Source of the DNA: Micromonospora sp. NBC_01699
Lineage (GTDB): Bacteria; Actinomycetota; Actinomycetes; Mycobacteriales; Micromonosporaceae
Assembly: GCF_036250065.1 (NCBI RefSeq)
Contig: NZ_CP109199.1
Location: 1,674,001 to 1,738,000, forward strand
Reading direction: 5' to 3'
Length of the DNA: 64,000 nt
Below are positions 1 to 9,943 of this stretch, piece by piece. The position numbers were made by a program, and so were the translations under genes. How positions within the stretch are numbered: position 1 is the first letter of the stretch; the number at the start of each line of letters is the position of its first letter. The notes below the pieces were generated by a model. The model made no database searches. It was not told where the DNA came from and saw only the letters and a list, made by a program, of their open reading frames with translations.

Positions 1-735
1 GCCCTGCGTGGTCTCGTCATCGCCGAGGACATGACATCGTTCGTGATCCGCTATGCCGGTCACCCCGGCTCGGCTTGCCTGGTCGCCGACCGCGCGCACC
101 AGGCGGCCGAACGGCTCGATGATCCGGTGATGCTCGGCCTCGCGGCTTGGTCGCGGGGGCACGCGGCAACCGGCATGGGTCTGTATCCACGGGCGCTACA
201 GGTGGCGCAACGAGCTGCGACCGAACTCCAGCCGCACACCGGCGAGCCGGACGCGCTGGAGATGTTCGGGCAACTGCTGATGTTGCAGGCGTTTGCGATC
301 TACGCCCAGGGTCGCGACCTGGCCGACACGACCGAACTGGTTGCCGAGGCGGTGCGGATTGCCGAGCAGACCGGCGAGAGCGGGGCCCTGAACCTGGCCT
401 TCGGGCCGACAAACATCCGGTTCTGGAAGGTCAGCATGCTCTCAGACGGTGACCCAGGCGCGGCCGTCGAGATCGCACGCGAGACTCAGCCGGCGGCGGT
501 CGAGTCCCCGTCCCGGCAGTTCGCGTTCTACGCGGATACCGGCCGCGCGCTGGCGCACCTGCGCCGCGACCGGGAGGCCCTGCGGATGTTGCTGACCGCC
601 GAGCGGTTGAGTCCTCAGCGGATGCGCTCGCCGATCATCACGGAGACAGTGCGGGGCCTGCTGGAGCGGTCGAAGCGAGGCACCGGCTGGACCGAGCTTC
701 GCGGCCTCTGCGAACGGCTCGGCATCGGGGCGTAG
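1..735 (+). CDS. C-terminal part of a TPR-containing transcriptional regulator (5' truncated by window)
   Basis: The frame is open from base 1, so the gene starts upstream and only the last 244 residues are visible. They are all-helical with repeated Leu/Ala-rich segments such as ALQVAQRAATELQ and ADTGRALAHLRRDREAL, which look like tetratricopeptide repeats. The end (LLTAERLSPQRM, then RGLCERLGIGA) matches the tail of actinomycete XRE-type regulators that have an N-terminal helix-turn-helix followed by a TPR sensor. The DNA-binding part is outside the window, so the regulator assignment is inference from family likeness. The first in-frame ATG at 31 is not a credible start. Confidence 0.6.
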   Translation, partial: ALRGLVIAEDMTSFVIRYAGHPGSACLVADRAHQAAERLDDPVMLGLAAWSRGHAATGMGLYPRALQVAQRAATELQPHTGEPDALEMFGQLLMLQAFAIYAQGRDLADTTELVAEAVRIAEQTGESGALNLAFGPTNIRFWKVSMLSDGDPGAAVEIARETQPAAVESPSRQFAFYADTGRALAHLRRDREALRMLLTAERLSPQRMRSPIITETVRGLLERSKRGTGWTELRGLCERLGIGA

Positions 736-861
736 ACGACAGACCGTTCACGTCAGCCGCCCTCCGGTGGGCCAATCCTCCAGTCACCGACCCGGAGCCG
801 TAGCCGAACGGGGGTGTTGCGCAGTGGTGCCGATCGAACGCGATGGTGTTGACTGAGCGTC

Positions 862-1719
862 ATGTCCGCCACAGACGATCTACTGGTCGACGTAGCCACC
901 CTCGCCGGGGAACTGGCCGACCCTGAGCCGGCCGCACCAACCGTACTGGATGTTCGCTGGCGGCTCGCCGGCCCACCCGCGCGGGAGGACTACGCCGCCG
1001 GGCACCTGCCCGGAGCGGTTTTTGTCGATCTCGACGCCGAGCTGTGCGGTGCCCCCGGCCCCGAGGGGCGGCATCCGCTGCCCGACCCGGCCGCGCTCCA
1101 GCGGGTCCTGCGCGCCGCCGGGGTGCGTACCGGTCACCCGGTGGTGGTCTACGACGGCGGCGACGGTCTGCCCGCCGCCCGCGCCTGGTGGACCCTGCGC
1201 TGGGCCGGACACGAATCCGTCCGGGTGCTCGACGGCGGATTCGCGGCCTGGGTCAGCGCCGGGCAGCCGGTCACCGCCGAGGTGCCGACCCCACCGCCGG
1301 GGGACGTCACCGTCGTACCCGGTGGTCTGCCGGTGCTCGACGCCGACGCGGCGGCCGAACTCGCCGCCGGAGCCGGCGTGCTGTTCGACGTCCGGGCCGC
1401 GCCGCGCTACCGGGGCGAGACCGAGCCGGTCGACCCGGTCGCCGGGCACGTACCCGGCGCGGTCAATCTGCCGACCACCGAGCACATCGCCCCGGACGGC
1501 AGGCTGCGGGCCGCCGCCACCCTCCGGTCGCGGTTCGCACAGGCCGGCGTCGAGCCCGGCGTACGCGTCGGCGCGTACTGCGGGTCCGGGGTGACCGCCG
1601 CGCACACGGTGTTCGCCCTGCACCTCGCCGGGCACCCCGACGCCGCCCTCTACGTCGGCTCGTGGAGCCAGTGGGTGACCGACCCGGACCGCCCGGTGGC
1701 CACCGGCGCCGGCACCTGA
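862..1719 (+). CDS. Thiosulfate/3-mercaptopyruvate sulfurtransferase (tandem rhodanese)
   Basis: A 285-residue protein with two rhodanese domains, roughly 1-140 and 155-280. The first is the inactive half; the second carries the catalytic loop AYCGSGVTAAH with the persulfide-forming Cys at 240. Substrate-binding arginines and the CH2A-like DVRAAPRYRGE segment (176-186) are present. Family role: transfer of sulfane sulfur from thiosulfate or mercaptopyruvate to cyanide or thiol acceptors in the cytoplasm. The length equals the usual 280-290 of SseA/CysA-type enzymes. ATG 862 is the only sensible start; its ribosome site is weak. It is followed by acuC on the same strand after 85 bp. Substrate preference cannot be read from the sequence. 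Confidence 0.88.
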   Translation: MSATDDLLVDVATLAGELADPEPAAPTVLDVRWRLAGPPAREDYAAGHLPGAVFVDLDAELCGAPGPEGRHPLPDPAALQRVLRAAGVRTGHPVVVYDGGDGLPAARAWWTLRWAGHESVRVLDGGFAAWVSAGQPVTAEVPTPPPGDVTVVPGGLPVLDADAAAELAAGAGVLFDVRAAPRYRGETEPVDPVAGHVPGAVNLPTTEHIAPDGRLRAAATLRSRFAQAGVEPGVRVGAYCGSGVTAAHTVFALHLAGHPDAALYVGSWSQWVTDPDRPVATGAGT

Positions 1720-1804
1720 TCCCACCGTCGGCCGGGGCCCGGTCCACCCTCGCCGAGGGCGGTTGAGTCTGGGAGCGGGCCCCGCCGCATGCGACGATGG
1801 CGCC

Positions 1805-2986
1805 ATGTCGGATGGCACGGTGGTGGTGTGGGATGAGTCCCTGCTCGCCTACGACCTGGGTGAGCACCCGCTCGATCCGGTCCGGGTCGAGCTGACCGTC
1901 GCGTTGGCGCGAGAGCTGGGCATCCTCGACCGGGCCGGTGTCCGGGTGGTCGCCCCGACCCCGGCCGACGAGGCGGCACTGACCCGGGTGCACCGGCCGG
2001 ACTACCTGGACGCGGTCCGGGCCGCACCGGACGACCCGTTCTTCTCCGGGTATGGCCTCGGCACCCCGGACAACCCGATCTTCGACGGCATGCACGAGTC
2101 CAGCGCCCTGATCGCCGGAGCCACCCTGGCCGCTGCCGAGGCGGTCTGGCGTGGCGAGGCCCGGCGGGCGGTCAACGTCGCCGGTGGCCTGCACCACGCC
2201 ATGGCCGGCCGGGCCGCCGGGTTCTGCGTCTACAACGATCCGGCGGTCGCCATCGCCCGGCTGCTCGACCTCGGCGCCGAGCGGGTCGGCTACGTCGACG
2301 TCGACGTACACCACGGCGACGGGGTGCAGGAGATCTTCGCCGACGACCCACGGGTGCTCACGGTCAGCCTGCACGAGACCCCACTGGCGCTCTTCCCGGG
2401 CACCGGCTTCTCCGACGAGACCGGGGGTCCGGCGGCCAGGGGCAGCGCGGTCAACGTGCCGCTGCCGCCGGGCACCGGTGACGCCGGCTGGCTGCGCGCG
2501 TTCCACGCGATCGTGCCGTCGGTGCTGCGGGCGTTCCGGCCGCAGATCCTGGTCACCCAGTGCGGCGCGGACAGCCACCGGCTGGACCCGCTTGCCGACC
2601 TGCGGCTGTCCGTGGACGGGCAGCGGGCCAGCTACCTGGCCCTGCGGGCGCTCGCCGACGAACTCTGCGAGGGCCGCTGGGTGGCCACCGGCGGCGGCGG
2701 GTACGCCCTGGTCGAGGTCGTGCCTAGGGCCTGGACCCACCTGCTGGCGATCGCCACCGGGGAGCCGATCGCACCGGCCGCGCTCACCCCGCCGGCCTGG
2801 CGGGCGTTGGCGAAGACCCGGCGACCCGAGCGGGACGTGCCGCTGCGGATGACCGACGACGTCGACCCGGCGTACGAGCCGTGGCAGCCGACCGGCGAAC
2901 CGGACGGGGTGGACCGGTCCATCCTGGCCACCCGCAAGGCGGTCTTCCCGCTGCACGGGCTGGACCCGCACGACCCCAGGGACTGA
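1805..2986 (+). CDS. acuC: AcuC-type class I zinc-dependent deacetylase
   Basis: A 393-residue arginase/deacetylase-fold protein. The zinc and catalytic signatures of class I histone-deacetylase relatives are visible: GGLHHAMAGRAAGFCVYND (the His pair and FCVYND), VDVDVHHGDGVQEIF (Asp/His metal ligands) and GGGGYALVEV near the end. The family removes acetyl groups from lysines; bacterial AcuC reactivates acetylated acetyl-CoA synthetase. I chose ATG 1805 over TTG 1763 because it begins at the conserved core and the extra 14 residues look non-homologous. The next gene encodes a GNAT fused to an acyl-CoA-synthetase-like module, so writer and eraser of lysine acetylation are probably encoded side by side. 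Confidence 0.9.
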   Translation: MSDGTVVVWDESLLAYDLGEHPLDPVRVELTVALARELGILDRAGVRVVAPTPADEAALTRVHRPDYLDAVRAAPDDPFFSGYGLGTPDNPIFDGMHESSALIAGATLAAAEAVWRGEARRAVNVAGGLHHAMAGRAAGFCVYNDPAVAIARLLDLGAERVGYVDVDVHHGDGVQEIFADDPRVLTVSLHETPLALFPGTGFSDETGGPAARGSAVNVPLPPGTGDAGWLRAFHAIVPSVLRAFRPQILVTQCGADSHRLDPLADLRLSVDGQRASYLALRALADELCEGRWVATGGGGYALVEVVPRAWTHLLAIATGEPIAPAALTPPAWRALAKTRRPERDVPLRMTDDVDPAYEPWQPTGEPDGVDRSILATRKAVFPLHGLDPHDPRD

Positions 2987-2997
2987 CACCCGAGGCA

Positions 2998-3045
2998 GTG
3001 ATCGGAGGCGAGCCCGCAGTGATCGGAGGCGAGCGCGCAGTGGTC
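2998..3045 (+). repeat. Tandem 21-bp repeat carrying nested SD plus GTG starts
   Basis: Two 21-bp units (2998-3018 and 3019-3039) differ at one base, and a third starts at 3040. Each unit begins with an in-frame GTG and contains GGAGG about 10 nt before the next GTG, so the acetyltransferase gene has three in-frame starts (2998, 3019, 3040), two with a good ribosome site. The translated repeat reads VIGGEPA and VIGGERA. No similar array was seen elsewhere in the window, although part of the unit (gcgagccc-gcagt) resembles the cassette at 25307-25474. Confidence 0.7.
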
Positions 3046-5634
3046 GACGGCCCACCGGACCGCTCGGCGGACGTGCTGCTGCGCGACGGCACCACCGTCC
3101 ACCTGCGACCGATCCGGTCAGACGACGCGGACGGCATCGTCGCCATGCACTCCCGGTTCTCCGACCGGACCCGCTACCTGCGCTACTTCTCGCCGTACCC
3201 GAGGATCCCGGAGCGGGACCTGAACCGGTTCGTCACCGTCGACCACCACGACCGGGAGGCGTTCGTGGTCGTCGCGGGGGAGCGGATCCTGGCCGTCGGC
3301 CGGTTCGACAAGCTCGGGCCGGGAGCCACCGACGCCGAGGTCGCGTTCGTGGTCGAGGACGCCCACCAGGGGCGCGGCATCGGGCCGGTGCTGCTGGAGC
3401 ACCTCGCCGAGGCGGCCCGCCGGGAGGGGATCACCCGGTTCGTCGCCGAGGTGCTGCCGTCCAACGCCACCATGCTGCGGGTCTTCTCCGACTTCGGCTA
3501 CCAGGTCGCGCGCCGGTACGCCGACGGCGTGGTCCACCTCAGCTTCCCGATCGCCCCCACCCGTGAGTCGCTGCGGGTGCAGTGGGGCCGCGAGCACCTG
3601 ACCGAGGCCCGGTCGATTGCCCGCCTGCTCGCCCCGACCGGCATCGCCGTGTACGGGGCCAGCGCCACCGGGCAGGGCATCGGCGCCGCCATCCTCGGGC
3701 ACCTGCGCGACGGCGGTTTCACCGGACATCTCGTACCGGTGCACCCGAGCGCGGCGACGGTCGGCGGGCTGCCCGCGTACCCGGCGGCGGCGCAGGCGGG
3801 CGTACCGCTGGACCTGGCCGTCGTCGCGGTGCCGCCGGAGGCCGTACCCGATGTGCTGGCCGACGCGGCCGGTGCCGGGCTGCACGGCCTGGTGGTGGTC
3901 TCGGCCGGGTTCGCCGAGTCCGGGCCGACCGGCGCCGCCGCCGAGCGTGACCTGATCCGGGCCGCGCACGCCGCCGGTATGCGGGTGGTCGGGCCGAACT
4001 GCCTGGGCGTGGCCAACACCGACGAGCGGGTACGCCTCAACGCCACCCTCGCGCCCCGGCTGCCGTCGCCCGGTCGGGTCGGCTTCTTCAGCCAGTCCGG
4101 CGTGCTCGGGGTGGCGTTGCTGGCCGAGGCCGAACGCCGTGGGCTGGGCCTGTCGAGTTTCGTCTCGGCCGGCAACCGGGCCGACGTCTCCGGCAACGAC
4201 CTGTTGCAGTACTGGCAGGACGATCCCGGCACCGACGTGATCCTGCTCTACCTGGAGACCTTCGGCAATCCGCGCAAGTTCGCCCGGCTGGCCCGCCGGA
4301 TCGGCCGGACCAAACCGGTGGTGGCGCTCGCCTCGTCGGCCCGGCTGCCCGTGCCACCGTCGACCGGGGTGCCCGACCCCGACCCCGTCCCCACCGGTCC
4401 GGACGTTGCCGCGGTCACCGCCCTGTACGCCCAGTCCGGCGTGATCCGGGTGGACACCGTCGCGGAACTCTTCGACGTCGGGGTGCTGCTGGCGCAGCAA
4501 CCGCTGCCGGCCGGCCGCCGGATCGGGATCGTCGGCAACTCCACCGCCCTGGCCGACCTCGCCGCGATCGCCTGCCGGGCGTACGGGCTCACGGTTGCCG
4601 CCGGCTACCCGCGCAACGTCGAGCCGCAGGCCACCGCGCACGACTTCGCCGACGCGCTCGCCGACGTCGCGGTCGACCCGGCGGTGGACGCCCTGCTGGT
4701 GCACTTCGCCCCGCCGCTGCCGGGTCAGCTCGTCGGCGACGACGCCGACTTCACCTCGGCGGTGGCGAGCGTGGCGCTGGCCGGGGACCGGCCGACGGTG
4801 GTGACCTTCCCGGTCGGCCGCCCGCCGGACGGGGTGCCGTCGTACCCGTCGGTGGAGGAGGCGGTACGGGCGCTGGCCCGGATGATCGGTTACGCCGACT
4901 GGTTACGCGAGCCCATGGGTGAGCTGGCCGAACCGGCCGGTGTCGACCGGGACGCGGCACGTGACGCCCTGCACGACGACGGGCCGGACCTGGCCGAGCG
5001 GCTGCTCGCCGCGTACGGGATCCCGGTCGTGCCGTCGACGGTGGTCGGCTCCGAGCGGGCGGCCGTGACGGCGGCGGACGTCCGGGGTTACCCCGTCGTG
5101 CTGAAGTCGGCCACCGAGGGGCTGCGGCACCGGCTCGACCTGGGCGCGGTCCGGCTGGACCTGGCCGACGAGGAGGCGGTGCGCCGGGCGTACCGGGAGA
5201 TCGCGGCGCCGTTCGGGGACCGGGTGCTGGTCCAGCCGATGGTGGCGCCGGGGGTGGCCTGCGTGGTCGAGGCGACCGAGGATGCCGTGTTCGGCCCGGT
5301 GGTCGGGTTCGGGCTCGGCGGGGTGGCGACCGAGTTGCTCGGTGACCGGGCCTGGCGGGCGGCGCCGCTGACCGACCGGGATGCCGCCGCGCTGATCGAC
5401 GGGCCACGGGCGGCGCCGCTGCTGCACGGCTACCGGGGGGCGGCGCCGGTCGACCGGGCCGCGCTGGTCGACCTGCTCCAGCGGGTGGGCCGGCTGGTGG
5501 ACGAACAACCACGGGTACGCACGCTGCGCCTCAACCCGGTGCTGGCGCGCCCCGACGGGGTGGCGGTCCTGCACGCCGAGGTCCGGCTCGGCGATACAAC
5601 CATCCGCCCCGACACCGGCCCCCGCCGCCTCTGA
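3040..5634 (+). CDS. GNAT acetyltransferase fused to NDP-forming acyl-CoA synthetase-like module (protein lysine acetyltransferase, Pat-like)
   Basis: About 864 residues. An N-terminal GNAT domain (about 10-170: LRPIRSDDADGIVAMHSRF, acetyl-CoA loop VEDAHQGRGIGPVLLEHLA) is followed by a CoA-binding Rossmann domain (about 200-330, VYGASATGQGIGAAI), a succinyl-CoA-ligase-like domain (about 340-490) and a C-terminal ATP-grasp domain (about 640-860, YGIPVVPSTVV, LKSATEGLRHRLDLGAV). Enzymes of this architecture acetylate and silence acyl-CoA synthetases; the synthetase module usually lacks activity and acts as a sensor. GNAT is at the N terminus, as in streptomycete PatA. The start is ambiguous because of the preceding repeat (2998, 3019 or 3040). 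Neighbouring acuC supports an acetylation/deacetylation pair. Confidence 0.85.
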   Translation: MVDGPPDRSADVLLRDGTTVHLRPIRSDDADGIVAMHSRFSDRTRYLRYFSPYPRIPERDLNRFVTVDHHDREAFVVVAGERILAVGRFDKLGPGATDAEVAFVVEDAHQGRGIGPVLLEHLAEAARREGITRFVAEVLPSNATMLRVFSDFGYQVARRYADGVVHLSFPIAPTRESLRVQWGREHLTEARSIARLLAPTGIAVYGASATGQGIGAAILGHLRDGGFTGHLVPVHPSAATVGGLPAYPAAAQAGVPLDLAVVAVPPEAVPDVLADAAGAGLHGLVVVSAGFAESGPTGAAAERDLIRAAHAAGMRVVGPNCLGVANTDERVRLNATLAPRLPSPGRVGFFSQSGVLGVALLAEAERRGLGLSSFVSAGNRADVSGNDLLQYWQDDPGTDVILLYLETFGNPRKFARLARRIGRTKPVVALASSARLPVPPSTGVPDPDPVPTGPDVAAVTALYAQSGVIRVDTVAELFDVGVLLAQQPLPAGRRIGIVGNSTALADLAAIACRAYGLTVAAGYPRNVEPQATAHDFADALADVAVDPAVDALLVHFAPPLPGQLVGDDADFTSAVASVALAGDRPTVVTFPVGRPPDGVPSYPSVEEAVRALARMIGYADWLREPMGELAEPAGVDRDAARDALHDDGPDLAERLLAAYGIPVVPSTVVGSERAAVTAADVRGYPVVLKSATEGLRHRLDLGAVRLDLADEEAVRRAYREIAAPFGDRVLVQPMVAPGVACVVEATEDAVFGPVVGFGLGGVATELLGDRAWRAAPLTDRDAAALIDGPRAAPLLHGYRGAAPVDRAALVDLLQRVGRLVDEQPRVRTLRLNPVLARPDGVAVLHAEVRLGDTTIRPDTGPRRL

Positions 5635-5674
5635 CCGCTCCACCGCCGCTGACCGGCCCCGGAGGGTCACCGGC

Positions 5675-6031
5675 TCAGCGGACCACCCGGCCGTCGGTGT
5701 CGCTGCCCAGTCGCCACAGCAGGAGCCGGTTGCCGGCGGCGAGCACCGCCAGGGCGGCCCCCAGGTACGGGTGACCGCTGGCGACCAGTACGGCGGTCGC
5801 GCCGCCGAAGACCACCCACTCCGGGATGAGGCGCGCCGGGTCGGCCAGCTTCCGGTCCGATCGTGGTGCGACCCAGCGGCCCCAGATCAGCGCGGCGGCG
5901 ACCGGGAACAGCACGGCCAGCAGCAGCCGTTGCCACAGCTGGGGCCCGCCGGCCAGCCAGCCGCCGTAGGCGAGTGCGACCAGCGCGCAGAGTTCGAGCA
6001 GGAATCGCAGGCAGAGGTTGGCGATTCTCAT
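5675..6031 (-). CDS. DUF2568 / YrdB-family small membrane protein
   Basis: A 118-residue protein with four predicted hydrophobic segments: LCLRFLLELCALVALAYGGW, a second starting LLLAVLFPVAAALIWG, then WVVFGGATAVLVASG and LGAALAVLAAGNRLLLW. The LELCALVALAYGGWLAG opening and WGRWVAPRSDRKL motif are typical of the YrdB/DUF2568 family, of unknown function. It reads away from the acetyltransferase gene and lies downstream of the sigma-factor gene on the same strand with a 119-bp gap. Location: cytoplasmic membrane. Confidence 0.75.
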   Translation of the reverse strand: MRIANLCLRFLLELCALVALAYGGWLAGGPQLWQRLLLAVLFPVAAALIWGRWVAPRSDRKLADPARLIPEWVVFGGATAVLVASGHPYLGAALAVLAAGNRLLLWRLGSDTDGRVVR

Positions 6032-6150
6032 TCCCGAACTCTCTCACCCCGTCCCCGGACAACGGCCCCGGTCGGTGCACCCGGACGAGCGAAGGACCCC
6101 CGGTCGACGCGAACCGCTGTCGACCGAAGGTCCTTCCACACGCCGTGACG

Positions 6151-7197
<1,047 letters not shown>

Positions 7198-7474
7198 CTT
7201 CAGTCGCCTCCCCGCGTCGACTAAGTGGCGCGTACCGGCGGCCGTGTGGCGCCGATGGGAACAGCTTGGCGGGCGGGGCGTGAAGCGGAGGTGAGGCGAT
7301 CGTCCACGTGGCATGAAACCGGGAGTTGTGGGCGGTGGCTTACCGGTTTTGATGGCTTAAGTCGATAATGTTCTGGGCGTTCGGTCGGTAACCGGGGCTT
7401 GCCGGGGCCGGTTACTGTGCCACCGATTGGCCACCGGGCCACCGACGAACGCGAACGAAAGCCAGGAGGACGGC

Positions 7475-8263
7475 GTGGTCTTCAAAAGACTCATGCAGGC
7501 GATGGGTGTGGGCGGCCCATCCGTGGAAACCGTGCTGAACAACCCGAACTGCCGTCCGGGCGGCCAGCTTGAGGGACGTATCCAGATCAGCGGGGGCGAC
7601 CACCCGGTCGACATCGAGTACGTCGCGCTCGGTCTCGTCACCCGGGTCGAGGTGGAGAGCGGCGACGGCGAGTACGACACCACGCAGGAGTTCCAGCGCC
7701 AGCGCGCCACCGGCGCGTTCCGGCTGGAGGGCGGGCAACGGCACGAGATCCCGTTCCGCTTCGAGGTGCCCTGGGAGACGCCGATCACCGAGGTCTACGG
7801 CCAGCACCTGCACGGCATGACGATGGGGCTGCGGACCGAGCTGGAGGTGGCCCGCGCGGTGGACAAGGGCGACCTCGACGCGGTTGCCGTACATCCGTTG
7901 CCGGCGCAGGAGCGCATCCTGGACGCCCTGCTGCGGCTCGGCTTCCGCTTCACCCGGGCCGACGTCGAGCGCGGCCGGATCTACGGGGTGCAGCAGACGC
8001 TGCCGTTCTACCAGGAGATCGAGTTCTACCCGGCGCCGCAGTACGCCCGCGCCATCAACCAGCTCGAACTGACCTTCATCGGTACGCCCCAGCACCTCCA
8101 GCTCGTCCTGGAGATCGACAAGCGGGGTGGCGTCTTCACCGAGGGACGCGACGCGTTCGGCCGGTTCACGGTCGACTACGCCACCGCCGACCGGACCGAC
8201 TGGGTCACCCAGCTCGACGGCTGGCTGCGCCAGTCGATGAGCCAGCGCGGCCTGTTCTTCTAA
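7475..8263 (+). CDS. Spo0M / SpoOM-like arrestin-fold sporulation control protein
   Basis: A 262-residue protein beginning MVFKRLMQAMGVGGPSVETV, with the Spo0M-family pattern of an N-terminal beta-sandwich (PGGQLEGRIQISGGDHPVDI, IPFRFEVPWETPITEVYG) and a second sandwich with FYPAPQYARAINQLELTF. In Bacillus, Spo0M controls sporulation; in actinobacteria the role is not established and the protein is cytoplasmic. GTG 7475 is chosen because AGGAGG (7464-7469) lies six bases upstream. It is divergent from the sigB-like gene; the 277-bp shared intergenic region shows no clear consensus promoter. A stack of hairpins follows the stop. Confidence 0.82.
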   Translation: MVFKRLMQAMGVGGPSVETVLNNPNCRPGGQLEGRIQISGGDHPVDIEYVALGLVTRVEVESGDGEYDTTQEFQRQRATGAFRLEGGQRHEIPFRFEVPWETPITEVYGQHLHGMTMGLRTELEVARAVDKGDLDAVAVHPLPAQERILDALLRLGFRFTRADVERGRIYGVQQTLPFYQEIEFYPAPQYARAINQLELTFIGTPQHLQLVLEIDKRGGVFTEGRDAFGRFTVDYATADRTDWVTQLDGWLRQSMSQRGLFF

Positions 8264-8278
8264 CCGCGCGCACGCCCC

Positions 8279-8314
8279 GCCCGTCCCGCCCGCCGTTTGC
8301 CGGGCGGGACGGGG
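8279..8314. terminator. GC-rich hairpin between convergent genes
   Basis: A 12-bp perfect stem (8281-8292 with 8301-8312, extendable by two pairs) and an 8-nt loop lie between the convergent Spo0M-like and methyltransferase genes. Two smaller hairpins (8318-8334 and 8341-8357) follow at once. No U-run is present, so this is an actinobacterial-style hairpin usable in both directions. Confidence 0.6.
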
Positions 8315-8356
8315 CCGGGACCGCTCAGCGGTCCGGCAGGACCGTCCGGGGGACGG

Positions 8357-9841
8357 TCAGTCCGTCTCGGGAGCGATCAGACCCCGCTCCACCAGGTGCT
8401 CGATAATCGGCCCGGCCGCCTCGGCGAGATCCTCGGCCGGCACCTCGTGCGCGATGGCCAGCACCGCGAGCTGCTCGCGCAGCGGCACCCGCCCGTCCGC
8501 GCCGCTGACCAGGGCCAGCACCAGCGGGTCCACCTCCTCGCTCCAGCGCAGCCCGTGCGGGTTGGCGAGCACCTGACGGTCCACCGCCCAACCGTCCGGA
8601 CCCATGGTCGCCTCCTGGCGCAGTTGCAGGCCCTCCGCGATCCGGTAGCGGGTCGCCAGCAGCGCCTCGGCATCCTGCGCCCGGAGCCAGTCCTGACGGT
8701 CGAACCAGGCGGCGATCTGGTCGCCCATCGGCGGCTGCACCGGCTGGCGCAGGTCCTCGACCCGGACCACCGGGTGGTCGTGCCCGGCCCGGCGCAGGTT
8801 GATCACCCCGAAGCCGACCGCCTCCACCTTCTGCGAGTCGAACCAGTCCAGCCAGGCCGCGATCCGGTGCGGGTCGGTCGCCTCGCTGGCGTCGGCCAGC
8901 CACAGGTCGACGTACGCCATCGGGTCGGCCACCTCACGCTGGATCACCCAGGCGTCCAGCCCGGTGCCGGCGAACCAGCCGGCGACCCGCTCGCCCCAGT
9001 CCTCCCCGGCGACGTGCACCCAGTTGGCGAGGTACTGCATGGTGCCGCCCTCGGTCAGCAGGTCCGGCGCGGCGGCGGCCAGTTCCGCCGCGATCCCGTC
9101 ACCGACCCGGCCCGAGTCACGGTAGCTGTGCGTGGTGGTGCCCGGCCCGACCACGAACGGCGGGTTGCTCACCACCAGGTCGAACCGGCGACCGGCGACC
9201 GGCGCGGTCATGTCGCCGTGCAACAGCTCCCAGCGCTGGCCGTTCAGGGCCGCGGTGGTCGCGGCGAACCGCAGCGAACGGGGAGAGACGTCGGTGGCGG
9301 TCACCCGGCCGGCGTGGGTGGCCAGGTGCAGCGCCTGCACCCCGGAGCCGGTGCCGAGGTCGAGGGCGGTGTCGACCGGCCGCCGGAGGGTGGCGCCGAC
9401 CAGCGTGGTCGACGCGCCACCGATGCCCAGCACATGGTCGGCGGCCAGCGGGCGGCCCGGCCGGGCGCTCGCCGGCACGTCGGACAGCGCCCACCAGGCG
9501 TCCCCGTACGGCTCCAGGTCGATGCCCTGGCGCAGGCCGCCGTCGGCGCGCTCGACCAGGCCGGCGGCGAGGGCGTCGGCCAGCGGCAGCGGGGCCAGGG
9601 CCGCCGCGACCGCCGCCTCCGGTTCGGTCTGCGCACAGACGAACAGCCTGATCAGCGTGCCGAGCGGGTCCCGGTCGGCAGTGATCCGCAGCGCCGCCCG
9701 GAAGTCATTGCGGGCCATCCCGCTGGTCGCCTGCGGACCGAGTCGCCCGGCGATGCCGCTGGACGTGTAACCGGCGTTGGTCAGTGCCGTGCGGAGCTGG
9801 TCGACGCCGGCCGCGGAGAGGAGCATCTCGTTTTCGTCCAC
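8357..9841 (-). CDS. Class I SAM-dependent methyltransferase with N-terminal extension (RlmG/HemK-like NPPF type)
   Basis: A 494-residue protein. Residues about 1-130 form a helical recognition domain seen in actinobacterial modification methylases. The catalytic domain shows motif I DLGTGSGVQALHLA, motif II TATDVSPRSLRFA and the N/Q-methyltransferase signature VVSNPPFVV. A long C-terminal region (about 330-494) is less conserved. NPPF enzymes methylate adenine, guanine or glutamine side-chain amino groups in rRNA, DNA or proteins; the substrate here is not determinable. GTG 9841 starts MDENEMLL; an ATG five codons later is an alternative. Convergent with the Spo0M-like gene. Confidence 0.78.
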   Translation of the reverse strand: MDENEMLLSAAGVDQLRTALTNAGYTSSGIAGRLGPQATSGMARNDFRAALRITADRDPLGTLIRLFVCAQTEPEAAVAAALAPLPLADALAAGLVERADGGLRQGIDLEPYGDAWWALSDVPASARPGRPLAADHVLGIGGASTTLVGATLRRPVDTALDLGTGSGVQALHLATHAGRVTATDVSPRSLRFAATTAALNGQRWELLHGDMTAPVAGRRFDLVVSNPPFVVGPGTTTHSYRDSGRVGDGIAAELAAAAPDLLTEGGTMQYLANWVHVAGEDWGERVAGWFAGTGLDAWVIQREVADPMAYVDLWLADASEATDPHRIAAWLDWFDSQKVEAVGFGVINLRRAGHDHPVVRVEDLRQPVQPPMGDQIAAWFDRQDWLRAQDAEALLATRYRIAEGLQLRQEATMGPDGWAVDRQVLANPHGLRWSEEVDPLVLALVSGADGRVPLREQLAVLAIAHEVPAEDLAEAAGPIIEHLVERGLIAPETD

Positions 9842-9943
9842 CCCGCCATCCTGCCGGTTGGGCCCGAGTCGGCCGGGCGCAACCCCGGCAGAACCCGTAC
9901 CGGCGGGTCGCCGGCCGTCCGGCCCGAGGGCGGTCTCCGCCGG

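Noticed and set aside
1463-3055. A 530-codon open frame on the minus strand across the sulfurtransferase and acuC genes
   Set aside because: Arg/Gly/Val/Asp-rich antisense translation with no domain; both plus-strand genes are well supported. It is an effect of high G+C.
3118-4704. A 528-codon minus-strand frame under the acetyltransferase gene
   Set aside because: Same antisense artefact; no ribosome site or recognisable motif.
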